DNA of 64,000 bases from Parapristionchus giblindavisi (GCA_943737045.1 CALSFV010000076.1:124001-188000), one strand, 5' to 3'. Positions 43,361 through 55,400 are shown, numbered from the stretch's first letter. Notes: a model not told the origin generated them from the letters alone. Made by a program: numbers and translations.

Positions 43361-46300
43361 TTTATTCCTTCAATAGAACACATTGGGATGGCCTATATTA
43401 TGATATTATTAACTATTGGAAGGTTCCCTGCATTATGCTGGGAAAGGCGGGTAAAAATTACGTTTTCGGCCTGATATTCACTGTGGAAATGCATTGTACG
43501 GCTACCCAATAGTCAATCTTACTTGTATCGCTGATCCAGATACGGCTCCAGCCATCGCATATCATCGTACAACAACCACTTCTCATTCTCCGTCATATCG
43601 TTATCTTCACTGAAATATGTAACAATGAACACTATACGAATTCACACATTAGAATGTTCTTGAAGATCGTGCAAAAGAAGAAAGTTAGAGTGCAGGTCAA
43701 AAACCAACGTCAGAATGCTGTCGGCCCATACCGTAATCGTGTCTACATATGGAAAAATATAAGATTATTCTTTTTTTACTTCATATCAGATAAGTACGGA
43801 GAAATATGATACCACACAGCTTTTCGAGAGTGGTCATGGTGCGAATTTTTATGGCATTTTGGAAAATTTTCAATGTCCGCTCTCCCGGCGTTGGAGAAAC
43901 TCTGTGCTACCCTTTCGGTGAAAATAGGCATACATTTTCCCCGTAACGGTTCCCCTTTCCCTATATTCTATTCGTAATCAATAGTCAGAGAATTGCTGCT
44001 ACCGTAATCGACCCACTTTATTTTCTTCCTCGTTCTGGTATATCGATCGCGAAGTACTTTCCAGCTTTTCTGCAGCTCGTAGATGTCACCTACAGTCACC
44101 ATGTAAATCAATAATCTATTTAATTAATTAATTAATTAATTAATTAACTAATACATACGTGGGCGGGCATTGCCGCTGGAAATGAAAATCGGGGGGTCGG
44201 GAGCAAAAAAGTGGAGCATTTATACGTCATTTTGAGTGATTTTTTTGGAAATTCGGGGGGTCGGGTGCCAAAAATCGGGGGTGTATTGCCGCTAGCGGCA
44301 GTGGTGCCCACGTATGAACTAATAGATCAATAAAATATTCGAACAAGTAAAATACCGTACACGGATAGTCCATTCGCTCCAAGATGTGTCTCCAGGCGCG
44401 CATTCGCTCGTCCTGATTACGGTAGAGGCCTGAAACAATCGATAATGAATAGTCTCAACTTTGGCCAACTCTTACATATCCACTATTATGTAGCACAACA
44501 TTGGAAAACCACCAAACCCCACCTATAAGCATAGCAAGGTTGTGTGGAAAAATAAGCCCCCCCCCCCCCTAGAATCGCCCCGCTAATTTGTGATTTTCTT
44601 TATTTCTTGTACTTATTTACTAACTGATCTCACCACGTGATAGATTTTACAATCATTATTTTTAATAAATACTCCCGACTCTTATTATTAAAAAAAGAGT
44701 GGAAACTCGAAACCGGAGAGTATCGAGGCTTTAAAACGCTCGAAATTTGAATTCGCAGGCGACATTCGCATAGAAAAGAAAAAAACACGGACCATCAGTG
44801 ACACAATACAGGAGGGGATGGGCACGGACACATTCGATCAACTTCTTGTTGAATGACTCCATATCCTGAAAGGAATAATAATAATAATAATAATATTGTT
44901 ATTATTTAAAGAACGTAGATATATATTAAAGAACGTAGATAAGTATATTATGACCGTTATTTGTATATGACTTAACAAGCACATAATTGGCCAACTTAAT
45001 CAAATTCGACATAACCAAAGTATAATCGTATCTTAAAAAAATTACAAAATATATGCAAAGCATAAAACAATTCCTAATTAAATACAATAAAAAAACAACA
45101 ACTTGATCGTACTTTGGATGACATTACAAGCCTCTGACGTTGCGTCAATTTCGCCGCTTGATTAGTTGGGTACACATGATCCTGAGAAGAGGTAAAATCA
45201 CGTACTAGTTTTTTTTCATTTCAAACAACTTTATCGGCTGGATTGTGTTGTTTCAGGATTACTGTTATTATTACTATTATTATCATTAAGATTAATTATA
45301 CTTACGGGATCTCTCTCAACAATGAATCGATCGAGGAATGACATTCGATTGTAGAGAGGCCAGTAGCAATTCTGTTGGAATGGTGCCGTCTGTCCACTTA
45401 ACTGACGAAGACTCGAGAGACGACGACGCTCTTTCACGTATCTGGAAATCATAGGTCGAATAGCTAGGTTATCGGTTTTCAAAATCCGGTCAGGTTTTTC
45501 GATTTTTGGCAAATTTGGCTCTAAATCTGGTCAGGTTTTTCAATTTTTGTGCAATTTGGGCTCAAAATCCGGTCAGGTTTTTCGATTTTTGTGAAATTTT
45601 GGCTCAAAATCCGGTCAGGCTTGGTACTTTATAACCTACTTTTCGACCTATGCTGGAAATGAGCGATTATTTATTTATTTATTTATTCTTTATTCCATCA
45701 AATATATATAATATAGGGTGATGTGTACACAGAAGAGGGATAGATGGATTTCCGTCGCATAAGGCGATCTCGGTTTTGGCTCGATTATTGATTGATAGAT
45801 ATTGATTGATTTATAAATAACATCATTATAGACACTTCAGATTCAGTGGAAACACTGCTAAGCTAATCTTGATAAAGTGTAATAATATTAATGTAATAAA
45901 TCACATATTATGCTATTAAAATATTTTTTAATTGAATTAAATGTATTCCCGGGATAAAGAGTGTGCCACGGCGGTTCAAGGACAGTAGTTAAGAGCGACT
46001 CGCAGTTTTTAAAAATCAGGATAAATTGTTCAACAAATGTCTTACCACGAAAGTTCATTATTATATACGGTAATAGTTAGCGTAAGGGGAGGGAGCGACG
46101 CGACGCGCTCAACGACGCGCTGCGGTCCCTCCCCCACATGCGTTCATCATCGAGTTCTACGAATTATGTAGCATGCCGAGATGGCTTAGTGGTTAGAACT
46201 TTTGTCTGGCGATCCGAACCTCGTGGGTTCGAATCCCACCCGGTGCAAAACAACTTTGCCGATTTTTCGTAGTGCGGGAGGCTTCAAGACAAAGTTAAAT

Positions 46301-49300
46301 GTAGGGATTTCCCTCCAGTGAACCGCCGTGTGTGCACATCCATAAGATGTCACATCATGGTGATTCTGTGTTTCAAAGAGATCACACCTTTTTTTTTTTC
46401 AAAAATTTCACCTAAACGTCATTTTTTACACGGGGCACCCCATGTCGGCGCCATCCGTGGACACCACTGCCGCTAGCGGCAATACACCCCCGATTTTTGG
46501 CATCCAACCCCCCGATTTTCCAAAAAATCACTCTAAATGACGTATAAATGCTCCATTTTTTTGCGTCCGACCCCCCGATTTTCATTTCCAGCGGTAATGC
46601 CCGGCCACGTATGCTTCCGACCACCGATGTTTGCGTCCGACCCCCCGAATTTCATTTCTAGCTGCAATGCCCGCCCACGTATGGTCGGCGCCCATGTTTG
46701 GTACCCGTGTATTAAATAAAATATACATAAATAAAGACTGAAAGATATTGGATGATCCTAGTAGATATAGATTAAATGAATGAGCAACTCCTATCGCCTT
46801 CGTCAAGTTCAAGCGGTTATAATTACTACTATCTCACCTATAACTTCTGTATTTGTCGTTGCACCCATACATGGGCGGGGTACCTGGAGCTCGATTCTAC
46901 AGGGGGGGGGGGCATCCGAGTGAAAAATGGTTAATTATACATGGCTTTCACTTTTTTCCAAAAATTTCAGCTAAACGTCATTTTTTACAGGGGGGGGGGC
47001 ATACCAAAATTTTTCGAAGTCTTAATTTTACAGGGCGCACCCTTTCACTCATTCTTGTCCGTTTTGAAGTTAGTGAGTGGTCGTCTATTCTTTTCTCCCT
47101 CCCTTCTCTTCCTCGGCAAGTTTCCCTGCCAAGCCGGAGTGGTCACCGTGGCAGTGTAGACCAAGAAAATGGCTACCTCCCTACTGGATACCGTCCACTG
47201 CCTCTAGCAGTAAAAGTAAGCTGATTTGCGTGGTTTAATCGGGCCAAAGGAACATCAATAGTCGCCTATCCCGCAATGTTTTGCTACTTCAATGCAACGC
47301 TTGGATCACCAGCCGGGATGCCATTCACGTCAGAGCTCTCAATTCTTCTCCACAACCAGAACCCCTTCGGGGGAAATTCCCTATTGACCTCTTGATAAAA
47401 CGTGTTCAAATCAAAAACCCCCATGTCGGCGCCCATGTATGGTTGCATATGTCTCGGGTGAATCAAATAAATAAATAAATAAAGTAAATGACCTTTTCCA
47501 TACTTACTTATCTCTCAATTGTTTCCATCTCTTCTGCAATTGGAGTCCGCCCGGTTCGAAGTCGAGCATGGCAGCCAATCCATTCCACATCTCAAAGAAT
47601 ACATCGATAAATCGAGTGATATTATCTTTTTTTCGAATTATAATCAGCACAATATTGATTATTTAGACCTCCTAGTCCTTCTTCACCTTCCCGTCTCCCA
47701 AATTATTCATAGGTGGGCACGTGAAAACGAATTCTTTTTGCGCACAGCCTTGCCTTCCCTTGCGGGGCCTTGCGCATAGCTTTGCCTCGCAAAAATTGGA
47801 AAATTTCCAGTAAAATCTGCAAAAAATGGCCATGCGCATAGCCTTGCCTTACAATTCCCCGGATTGCGCACAGCCTTTCCCCCAGCGTGCCCACCTATGA
47901 AATTATTTCTCCTTGTGTAAATTTCTTCATTTTAGTCATTTTTACTTGTTGATACATCTTTTTGATGTATGATAACTAAATAAATGCAAAGTTCTGGCGA
48001 TATTACACCATTACCAAAAAATTGAATGCAGGTTCCAATATTTTGAAAAGATTAGCGTTTTAGTGTGTGTTCACTCACTTGGGCTCGAAGATAAGTAGAT
48101 CGCGATGCTGCGGAGGTCGGGTCGTAGAGGCAGCTGCGATGCTTCACCTGTAGTCATACGTGGGTAACATACGTAATTTAAAAAAGTGCCCATCGGTGGG
48201 CGCATGAAAACGATCATTTTTGAGCACAGTCTTGTCTTCCCTCCCATCTTTTCCTTGTGCATAGCATTGTCTTGCAAAAATTGGATAGTTTCTCGTCGGA
48301 TTTGTCCCCGAAAATTCCGCATAGCTATGCCTCCCCCATCCATGGATAGCACACAGCTTTTCGCTCAGTGTGCCCACCTATTATTGTGTCGCTGGCTTCG
48401 AATTTTCGAGTATGGCTAGCTGTATGACAAAAAAGAAGACAGCTTTACAAATAATTTATCCGAAAAGTCTGATTTTGATCACTATGGCACCCTGCAAGTG
48501 CCATGCATGCCAGTCCGCAGAAAAGATTTGTCGAAATGTTGCCCAGGGATGGGCGAAAAAGATTTTTCGTGTTCGTTTTTTTCGACCCCCAGATGAAAAA
48601 TTGTTCGATCGAAAAAATTTTCGTCTTTCTCAGAAATTTTTAGAGTTTTACACTAGATATTCTGGGAGTTCAAAACCAACGACATATAGGTAAAACGGGA
48701 TGCTCAACTACAAAAAAGGTATTTTCGAAAGAAATTCAATGATTTTTTTTCATACTGTATGTTTTCCACTCGAGAAATGATCGAGTTCTTACTGTATTTT
48801 CAGTTTTTCTGAATCGCTGACGACTGCTTTTCCATATAATTTCAAACCAAATTGACGAACATCTAGCAGGGAAAATTCATGTGAAAAAAATTCCCTCCCT
48901 GGAAGTATGGAAGTGGGGAGATTTTTCTCTACTGCGGAAACCATCCTGACCGACAATCGTAGAGGCTCTCATTCCTCTTTCGAATCTCTGATTTTTCTCA
49001 ATGTTATTCCTCTCATGAGTTTCGTTTGAGATAAAGTTGTGTCGAATTTACGTTTCTTATTGTTTCTTCCTCTTCCATATTTTGCCTAAATAAGTTTTCT
49101 GGAAGCATCCAATAAAGAATGACTTTCGAGCTCAACGATTTCAACATTATAAATTACTTTAACAAGGGAACAGATAATGGCGGGGACCATCAGTCCAAAA
49201 TTCGTTGACATAGGTCGACTAGTACCCCCCCAGGGGGTCACAGAACTGTTTTGAACTGATTGGATATTTGCTTCCTTGGTACCGAAAATCGATTATGAAA

Positions 49301-51858
49301 ATGTGATGGAAATTTGGGCGCGAGCCCAGTGGAATAGTGTCAAACACTCAGAGAACACAGTCTGTGTCCTCCGTAGCCAAGTGGTGAGAGTGCCGGATTA
49401 GCTTTTGGAATGTCGTGGGTTCGAATCCCCCCTACTACAACTTCTTTTGCTGTATTTTTTCAGTGCTTTCCAACAGACAGTGTCAAAGTCAAACTTCATT
49501 TTCAACAACAACAATAACAACAACCACAAATCAACAACGATGGAGAAGTACGCTTTTCGCATCGGGGACGGATGCTATAGCCGCGAGAGGAGCAGAAAGA
49601 GCACGGAGCTATCGATCCTTTCATCGGTAGATCATCGATCGATCTCTAGACTGGCAATTGATCCTCTACCTCCCGCGCTTTTTCCAGGAACTGTTCTGGA
49701 GAAGCCAGTTGTATCAGTTCCTTCGTTCGTTCTACAAGCCTTCAATTCTTCTCTCTTCTCGAATGGAGTTCGACTTTGACCCAGTGTCTGCCAAGGCTGT
49801 TTCTGCCCAGATCGCCCTCACCTTCACCTCCCAAGCTGCTGCTCATCCTTGACTCATGGCCGTGCTTCAAGAAGCACGATGAGATCCGAGCAGCGGCCCC
49901 TCCCAACTGCCAACTGTTCATTCTGAACATTCCCCCTGGCGGCACCTCCCTCTGCCAGCCAGCGGATCTCTCCTTCAACCACCAGCTGAAGGGCATCCAG
50001 AAGAGACTCAAGAGCATCATCATGGCCAGAGGTATCAACTTCAAGGTCTCGCAGCGGGACAACCTGCTCAAGTTCGTCTCCCAACTTCATTTCTGCATGG
50101 GTGCTGATCGGTTCAAGCCCTTCATCATGTACGGCTTCTTCAAGGGCGGCTTCATCGCGGACCGCCCTCCTCGCTTCGTCGGCCCTAAGGAGTTCATCTT
50201 CGGCAAGGGATCGATGGCTCCGTGCTCTTTCTGCTCCTCTCGCGGTTGCATCATCTGTCCCCGATGCGAGAAGCCGTTCTGCTTCAACTGCTTCTGGGTA
50301 CTTCTCCATCGTTGTTGATTTGTGGTTGTTGTTATTGTTGTTGTTGAAAATGAAGTTTGACTTTGACACTGTCTGTTGGAAAGCACTGAAAAAATACAGC
50401 AAAAGAAGTTGTAGTAGGGGGGATTCGAACCCACGACATTCCAAAAGCTAATCCGGCACTCTAACCACTTGGCTACCGAGGACACAGACTGTGTTCTCTG
50501 AGTGTTTGACACTATTCCACTGGGCTCGCGCCCAAATTTTCATAATCGATTTTCGGTACCAAGGAAGCAAATATCCAATCAGTTCAAAACAGTTCTGTGA
50601 CCCCCTGGGGGGTACTAGTCGACCTATGTCAACGAATTTTGGACTGATGGTCCCCGCCATTATCTGTTCCCTTGTAACAGTAAAATTGGATTTTTTCGTT
50701 TTTTTTTCGAATTTTTTCGAGGTTTTGAAGAAAACAATTTTTGAAAAAAAAGAGAAAAAAGTTTTCGATTTTTCTTCGTCCGATCATGTTCGCCCATCCC
50801 TGATATTGCCATTCTATGTATGTATGCCTTTCAATGAAGTCTGGCCAAAAGTTTACCTACAAACGCGAAGTCACAACCGTAGGCAAAATCGTTTATAAAA
50901 ATCCTCCCTCTACGCTAGTTACGTCATGTTTGTCGGCAAATGGTTTAACCGCGTTCGTGTAAACAAAGATAAACCACGATTCGCTTACCAGGTCGATTAG
51001 TTTGATGTTGAAGGCGGTTTTGGGTTCCATGGTCCTTGTCCTACAAAGATTTGCTGAAGATGCGAATATCTACTGATGATGACGAGGAAATAAATCTTAC
51101 TGAGGAGGTTGCCTGGGTGGCTTGATTTTGGCTGGAGGAGGCACTGACGACCGTGGAGTCGAAGTCTGAAATAGCGTTCCTTAGATATAAAAATATGAAT
51201 GATTCCTGTTTTTTTGTCGTATTGTTTATTTAACACGACTCATATTAGTTTTTTTATAAATCATTTGTTTAATTATAATAATAGACACACATCTCACCTT
51301 CCAAGTTATAAAATTACTGTGCATGCATAACATATAGAATTTCGGTATTATCGGTATATACACCACATCACTGAATTGCCGTGCCATATTTTAAAAATTA
51401 ATTTTCATTAATTTAAAAATATTTTTCTATTCTTTGCTCATGTGCATTACATGCATATGACCGAATAGCTTATCAAAAACGTATTTGAGACACCTAAAAC
51501 ACTTACAGTTGAGCACAAAACTGCATGGCGATCAAGGCGTCACGTCGCGTGACGTGGCGTGACGCCTGTTAAGGCGGCGATTCTGCAGGACTGTATGTAC
51601 ATTCTACTAATTATTGAATATATTTTTGACAGTTTGCATTGGAAAACAGACAAATACATACCGATGGCAACACCATCATCGCACGTTGTCCTGAGCGATA
51701 ACATTTAGCGATTGGCATAGGGCCTGGAAATATTGCAAATGAAAAATTTGACGTTGACGAAAGCCAACAAAAAACAATAAATAACAACTGAATATCAGAA
51801 AAAATGAGTAAAACATACGGGGTGCAATAGGGACCTCATCCGGAATCTTCCTTGACAT
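41673..51858 (-). CDS. Protein with two MADF domains
   Basis: Fifteen exons: 51819-51858, 51662-51723, 51101-51165, 50989-51040, 48079-48147, 47508-47590, 45306-45441, 45128-45181, 44793-44865, 44361-44429, 44017-44089, 43523-43609, 43158-43293, 42844-42944, 41673-42024; 483 residues, phases matched. MADF domains are Myb/SANT-like DNA-binding modules. The first (about 80-155) has FNIKLIDLVKHRSCLYDP, LRAQMWNGLAAML and LQLQKRWKQLRDKYVKERRR; the second (about 190-260) has SFNKKLIECVRAHPLLY, RMRAWRHILERMDYP and ELQKSWKVLRDRYTRTRKK. Then come an Arg-rich helix (RENRVLARQAADRRRRG), an acidic stretch, a CTNHLCPYCS cysteine cluster and a long acidic tail (DDGDDQGLLGGGDEQ) ending LGVL. Likely a chromatin or transcription factor, by family. 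Start: ATG at 51858, first in frame. The donor of exon 11 (AAA/GTGGGT) was chosen because the later one puts a stop in the next exon. Large introns carry several transposons. Confidence 0.88.
42274..42784. repeat. 510-bp foldback of Tc1-like type
   Basis: Almost perfect hairpin with arms of about 240 bp: TACAGTCCCGCAGAATGGCC on the left, GGCCATTCTGCGGGACTGTA on the right. The ends CAGTCC..GGACTG flanked by TA fit Tc1-like target use. GC-rich tips with repeated CGTGACGC, AT-rich interior. A half copy is at 51350-51595. In a MADF intron. Confidence 0.9.
43304..43364. repeat. (AAT)n microsatellite
   Basis: About 20 uninterrupted units beside the donor-side start of exon 13 of the MADF gene (acceptor at 43294), so it sits in the acceptor region. 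Confidence 0.95.
44157..44332. repeat. Inverted-repeat element, TACGTGGGC family
   Basis: Left TACGTGGGCGGGCATTGCCG, right GGCAGTGGTGCCCACGTATG; interior GAAAATCGGGGGGTCGG repeated. Partial copies at 11480-11575 and 46430-46700. Confidence 0.8.
44500..44790. other. MADF intron with poly-C tract
   Basis: Intron 44430-44792. A run of 10 or more C at 44560-44570, then AT-rich sequence; 44700-44765 shares GCTCGAAATTTGAATTCGC with the foldback at the window start. Nothing else recognised. Confidence 0.4.
45450..45652. repeat. CATAGGTCGAA-family element next to a splice acceptor
   Basis: Ends CATAGGTCGAATAGC and CTTTTCGACCTATG with four AAATCCGGTCAGG-type units inside. Its end is only about 8 bases from the acceptor of MADF exon 7 (45441). 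Confidence 0.85.
45660..45780 (-). repeat. Dispersed repeat with AAAT tail (SINE-like)
   Basis: Reverse copy of 27195-27340: TTTATTTATTTATTC, TTTATTCCATCAAATATA, GGATTTCCGTCGCATAAGGC, GATCTCGGTTTTGGCTCG. Confidence 0.65.
46160..46400 (+). mobile_element. tRNA-derived SINE-like element
   Basis: Has polymerase III boxes (A: TGGCTTAGTGGTTAGAAC, B: GGGTTCGAATCCC) but the acceptor and anticodon arms do not pair, so it is not a working tRNA. A unique body follows (GTGCGGGAGGCTTCAAGAC .. CACATCATGGTGATTCTG) ending in a T-run at 46386-46398. The word TTTGCCGATTTTT after the tRNA part also follows the real tRNA-Leu at 38593. Confidence 0.65.
46430..46705. repeat. Compound copies of the TACGTGGGC family
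   Basis: Reverse copy with CACTGCCGCTAGCGGCAAT, GACGTATAAATGCTCC, then two ends in a row, GGCCACGTATG and GCCCACGTATGG, each after a GCGTCCGACCCCCCGA unit: a partial tandem duplication or a second insertion. Confidence 0.7.
46855..47050. repeat. G-tract repeat
   Basis: Two ACAGGGGGGGGG tracts about 75 bp apart, each followed by a GCAT word, after CACCCATACATGGGCGGGG. Related to 18890-19240. In a MADF intron; ends not defined. Confidence 0.5.
47709..47898. repeat. Inverted-repeat element, CATAGGTGGGCACG family
   Basis: Ends CATAGGTGGGCACGTG and GCGTGCCCACCTATG; interior with repeated GCGCATAGCCTTGCCT words in both halves. About 190 bp. Copies at 48190-48381 and 55749-55941. Confidence 0.85.
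48190..48381. repeat. Inverted-repeat element, CATAGGTGGGCACG family, diverged
   Basis: Left CATCGGTGGGCGCATGAAAA, right CAGTGTGCCCACCTA. Same intron region of the MADF gene, 300 bp from the previous copy. Confidence 0.8.
49163..50674 (+). mobile_element. DNA transposon with ~380-bp inverted ends and a truncated DDE transposase
   Basis: Ends CAAGGGAACAGATAATGGC and GCCATTATCTGTTCCCTTG, inverted repeats of about 380-390 bp, flanked by TAA on both sides. Between them a plus-strand frame (49776-50318) carries LLILDSWPCFKKH and NIPPGGTSLCQPAD, which fit the second and third blocks of a DDE transposase, and a cysteine cluster CSFCSSRGCIICPRC. The front of the enzyme is missing and the left piece (from about 49655) is in another frame, so it is dead. 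Each inverted end contains a tRNA-like stretch with CCAAGTGGTGAGAGTGCC and GGGTTCGAATCCC. It lies in the 2.8-kb MADF intron, against the host gene direction. Confidence 0.85.
51350..51595. repeat. Half copy of the TACAGTCC foldback
   Basis: Matches the right arm of 42274-42784: GCCGTGCCATATTTTAAAAA through GACCGAATAGCTTATCAAA to GGCGATTCTGCAGGACTGTA. The left arm is absent. In a MADF intron. Confidence 0.85.
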
Positions 51859-52462
51859 TATGAAACTACTCCTTCCATGAATCGAGTGAAAACCTGCTGA
51901 GAATGATTGAACAAAAATCAGCTGAAAAACCGTAAAATATCCGAACCGTACAATAGGAATGGGAAAAATAAGAATAGTTACAGTATATTATCGTTACAAA
52001 ATATCGCGAACTGACTGTTCATTATTCAGCTTATTTTGAAAAAAAGGTGTACAACTTACTTTTCTCGGCCGATAACTCTTGAAATTTGTCAGAAAGTTGG
52101 AGGTACGACTTGGCGTTTCAAGTTTATAAGCGGTTCGTACCACATATAGTGCCAAATTTGTGCCTGGAAACTGTTTTCCAAATTCTCTGACAAGCGTCCT
52201 TTTTCAAATTCGCAGCGTCCAAAATCCTTCTTTTCTATCGTGTCTCCAAGTGCTTATTTCAACTTCCATTTCATTTGGTTGTCTAGCATTCCGTTGAAAA
52301 TACTCCGCCTCTAAATTGTGCCAATTTCGCATCTTCAGTCTTGATTTTTCTGAATTTCAATCTTTACTTCCTTCTCACACTTTTATCAACTTGATCTATC
52401 TTTAAAGGGGGTGAGCCTCGGGCGTAAATAAATTAAATTAAATTCAGCTTAATATTAAGGGC
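51859..52462. promoter_or_regulatory. Divergent promoter between MADF gene and zinc-finger gene
   Basis: 604 bases between two start codons pointing apart. On the right, AAATTAAATTCAG followed by CTTAATATTAAGGGC and the ATG suggests an acceptor for a spliced leader at about 52446. No repeat family recognised. Confidence 0.55.
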
Positions 52463-55400
52463 ATGGGCGAGCCGCAGGGCGCCGATATCAAGAAGGTGAT
52501 GGAGGATATTCGAAGAGCGAGTATGTGGTTATCGCCTTCTTTAGCCACAACGAGCTCTTCCGCTCAGAATCTGCTCATAACCCTCATTGGACTGCTTACT
52601 TGCGCTGAAAAGGTTTATTTATTTATTTATTTATTTATTATTATTTATTTATTTATTTAAATATTTATTTAAAGTTCTTATTTTCTTTTGGTGTTGAGTT
52701 CTGTGAAATGGTCGTTCAATTGAATTTTTGTTGTTTCTACGCATTTATTTGTCCTTGATCTGAATAGCTCCATGCCATCACTTTTTTGTTTATCACTCTT
52801 TTCACTGTCTCATAGTCAGTCTTTTTGGTTGCCCGTCTTGTAAGCTGCAGGAAGGACAACCAAAATGTGAAATTATGAGGAGAGAAAAAAAGAATAGAAA
52901 GATTGTACCAAAGAGAGAAAAAAGGAAAGATAAGAGAATGTAATATTAATAAGTTATATTATTAATATTAAAGTTTGTTTCAGAAGAATGACTTCCGACT
53001 CGTTGCGTCTTACGTCCCTACGATCATTGAAGATCTTGAGAAGGCAATTGATAATATGCATGAAACTCGAAGGAACGTAAGTTCATATTTGACCTATGCA
53101 GTATGTAATAATTGATTGGTATATACCTTCTTCGATTTCGCATAGTAGTTTAGCGGTTCTTACCAACACCAGCAGAAATATGTACGGCATCTGTGAAGTC
53201 CTTAATTATTTATTTCCATAAGTTAAAAACGAGGACAATTCGCTATTTTCGCTTAGAAAACGTCATTTTAGCTTCCTTTTTTTTATCAATTGGCCTAAAA
53301 TGGGCCTTATATAGTGGGTCAATCCTCGCACTGCGAGGGTATGGCAATGTATGATTTCGGTTGCACTTTTGAATTGCTCAGTTTCGTTTCCAGAGTGCGG
53401 AGCTGACATTCTTCAAAGAGCTCGTGGTTGGAGCACGATCGATAATGAGTGGTCTGGTCACTGATCTACTAGTGATGGACGATGACATGACTCAAGATGA
53501 CAACGATATCAATGCAGATGCGGCTGTCAAGAAGGAATTAAAAAATGACGAGAAAGAGACCCCGGAGTTGGTTAAACAAGGTGATTAATTGTTTCCTCAG
53601 TTGGGTTTAGTCATTGAACAAACGCTTGAGATATCTTTGCGTAGAATCTGAATTTAGTATGATAATGTCAATGCCGTTGCATAATGGAGTTATGATTTTA
53701 TTTATTTTTTTAAAATTTAATTAAAAAATAAGTGAAAGACGAAGAGCCTGACGACTATGAGGATTCGGCAGTGAAGGAGACAGAAACAAGTAATATATCT
53801 TGTGTCGGTCAAATGTCAAGTGGTATGTCTACATTATATAAATTTTTCTTAAAATATTTTATAATGATGTAACTATGCACCATTTGATCGTGTGTTTATC
53901 CTTGATCAATACTCATTTTAAAATAATCAATGAAAAATAATGGCAGCAGCAGGTTGATATTACCCATTTATCGATCCAGCATCTAATATTTCAGAAATTG
54001 TCGGCGCTACTCCAGTTATGCCGAAACCCATTCATGCCGCAGCACCGTAAGTCGTTATCGTTACCGTACCTAAATATCGAATGCGCAGATTGTTACGCTG
54101 TAGATGCTATTCCTTGCGAGTGTATTGTTTCAAATCAATCAATACTATATGTACTGATTTGAATCAGCCAATAATCAGTCTAAGTATAAAATTAATCAAT
54201 AATATCTTTGTTCAGTCCTGCTAATTTGGATGTGAGTCGTCCACTAGTTGAGAAGGGCAAGACGCTATCGCGATTCGTTGATCTGGAGAAGATGAAGGAA
54301 GAACACCCACAGTTTGAGGTACAGGGTTACTGTAGTTATTGATTGTTTCGTAGAATTGCTGTACTTATATTATTGATTTAGGATTGTTGAGTTTACGATT
54401 ATTGATTGATTGAAAGGTTGAGTTACTTTAGTTATTGGTTTTTAACTCTCTTATTTCTATATGCTAGGTGAACGTATGCATAATTATTGGTTGATTTTTT
54501 GGATTACTGTAGTTGGCTTCTTAGTGTGTTTACTGGAATTGTATTGAATATCACAATTATAAAAATATTGTCTTATTGTTAGCGCTTGAATTTAGACTAA
54601 TTATTTAGTACTTGAACGAGATCATTTTCTGCTCTCTATTCAACAAATGATTATATTATCTTTTATTTCTTTATTTATTGATTTATATATTGATTGATCC
54701 TACCATGATGCATTACTTACAGTATCTTCTGGACGTTTGTCCGGTGTGTCGACAGAAGATCTCTCGTACAGCCCAGCTGACACGACACGTGCGAGGCGTG
54801 CACCCGGAACACTGGCATAGGTTTGTTGTGACATAGGTCGAAAAGTATGTTACAAAGTACCAAGCCTGATCGCATTTTGAGCCTAAATTTACCAAAAAAT
54901 ATAAAAAACCTGAACTCGTTTTGAGCCAAAATTTTACAAAAATCGAAAAAAAAAACCTAACCGCATTTTGAGCCAAATTTGCCGAAAATTAAAAAAAAAA
55001 CTTGACCGCATTTTAAAATCCGATAACCTAGCTATTCGACGTATGGTTTGCGATTTTTTAAACATTATTGTTTATTTTTTATTTAAAAAAGATAATCGTT
55101 GATTATCGCGTTGTTTCTTTGGGTTTAAAAAATCAGTTCAATATGGTTTTATAGAAAAGCTATCGGATAATACTAATATTAGGTTGATTCATAAGTCTTG
55201 TCGCATTTTTGGAGGGGCATGTTTGCGCTATGTCTGCTCAGTCGTACGTTATCAATTACCCCGTCCGTTATGGCAGCAAACAAGTCACTACTACTACTGT
55301 TTGAACGTATTAGTGAAATGAGCCTACATAAAGTCTAGTGGCTGAAATGCCTCTTCCATTTGTTCCCAGTTTGGTGCACATTCGACACGTCATGTTGTTT

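Noticed and set aside
46185..46255. Possible tRNA gene
   Set aside because: A and B boxes are present but acceptor and anticodon arms do not pair; treated as a SINE head.
49380..49440. Possible tRNA gene in the transposon end
   Set aside because: T-arm-like only; acceptor pairing limited to four bases and anticodon stem needs several G-T pairs; an inverse copy sits in the other end.
49854..50444. 196-codon minus-strand frame, the longest after the RT piece
   Set aside because: Antisense of the DDE remnant and of the inverted end of the transposon; its start matches the frame at 49405 because both come from the inverted ends.
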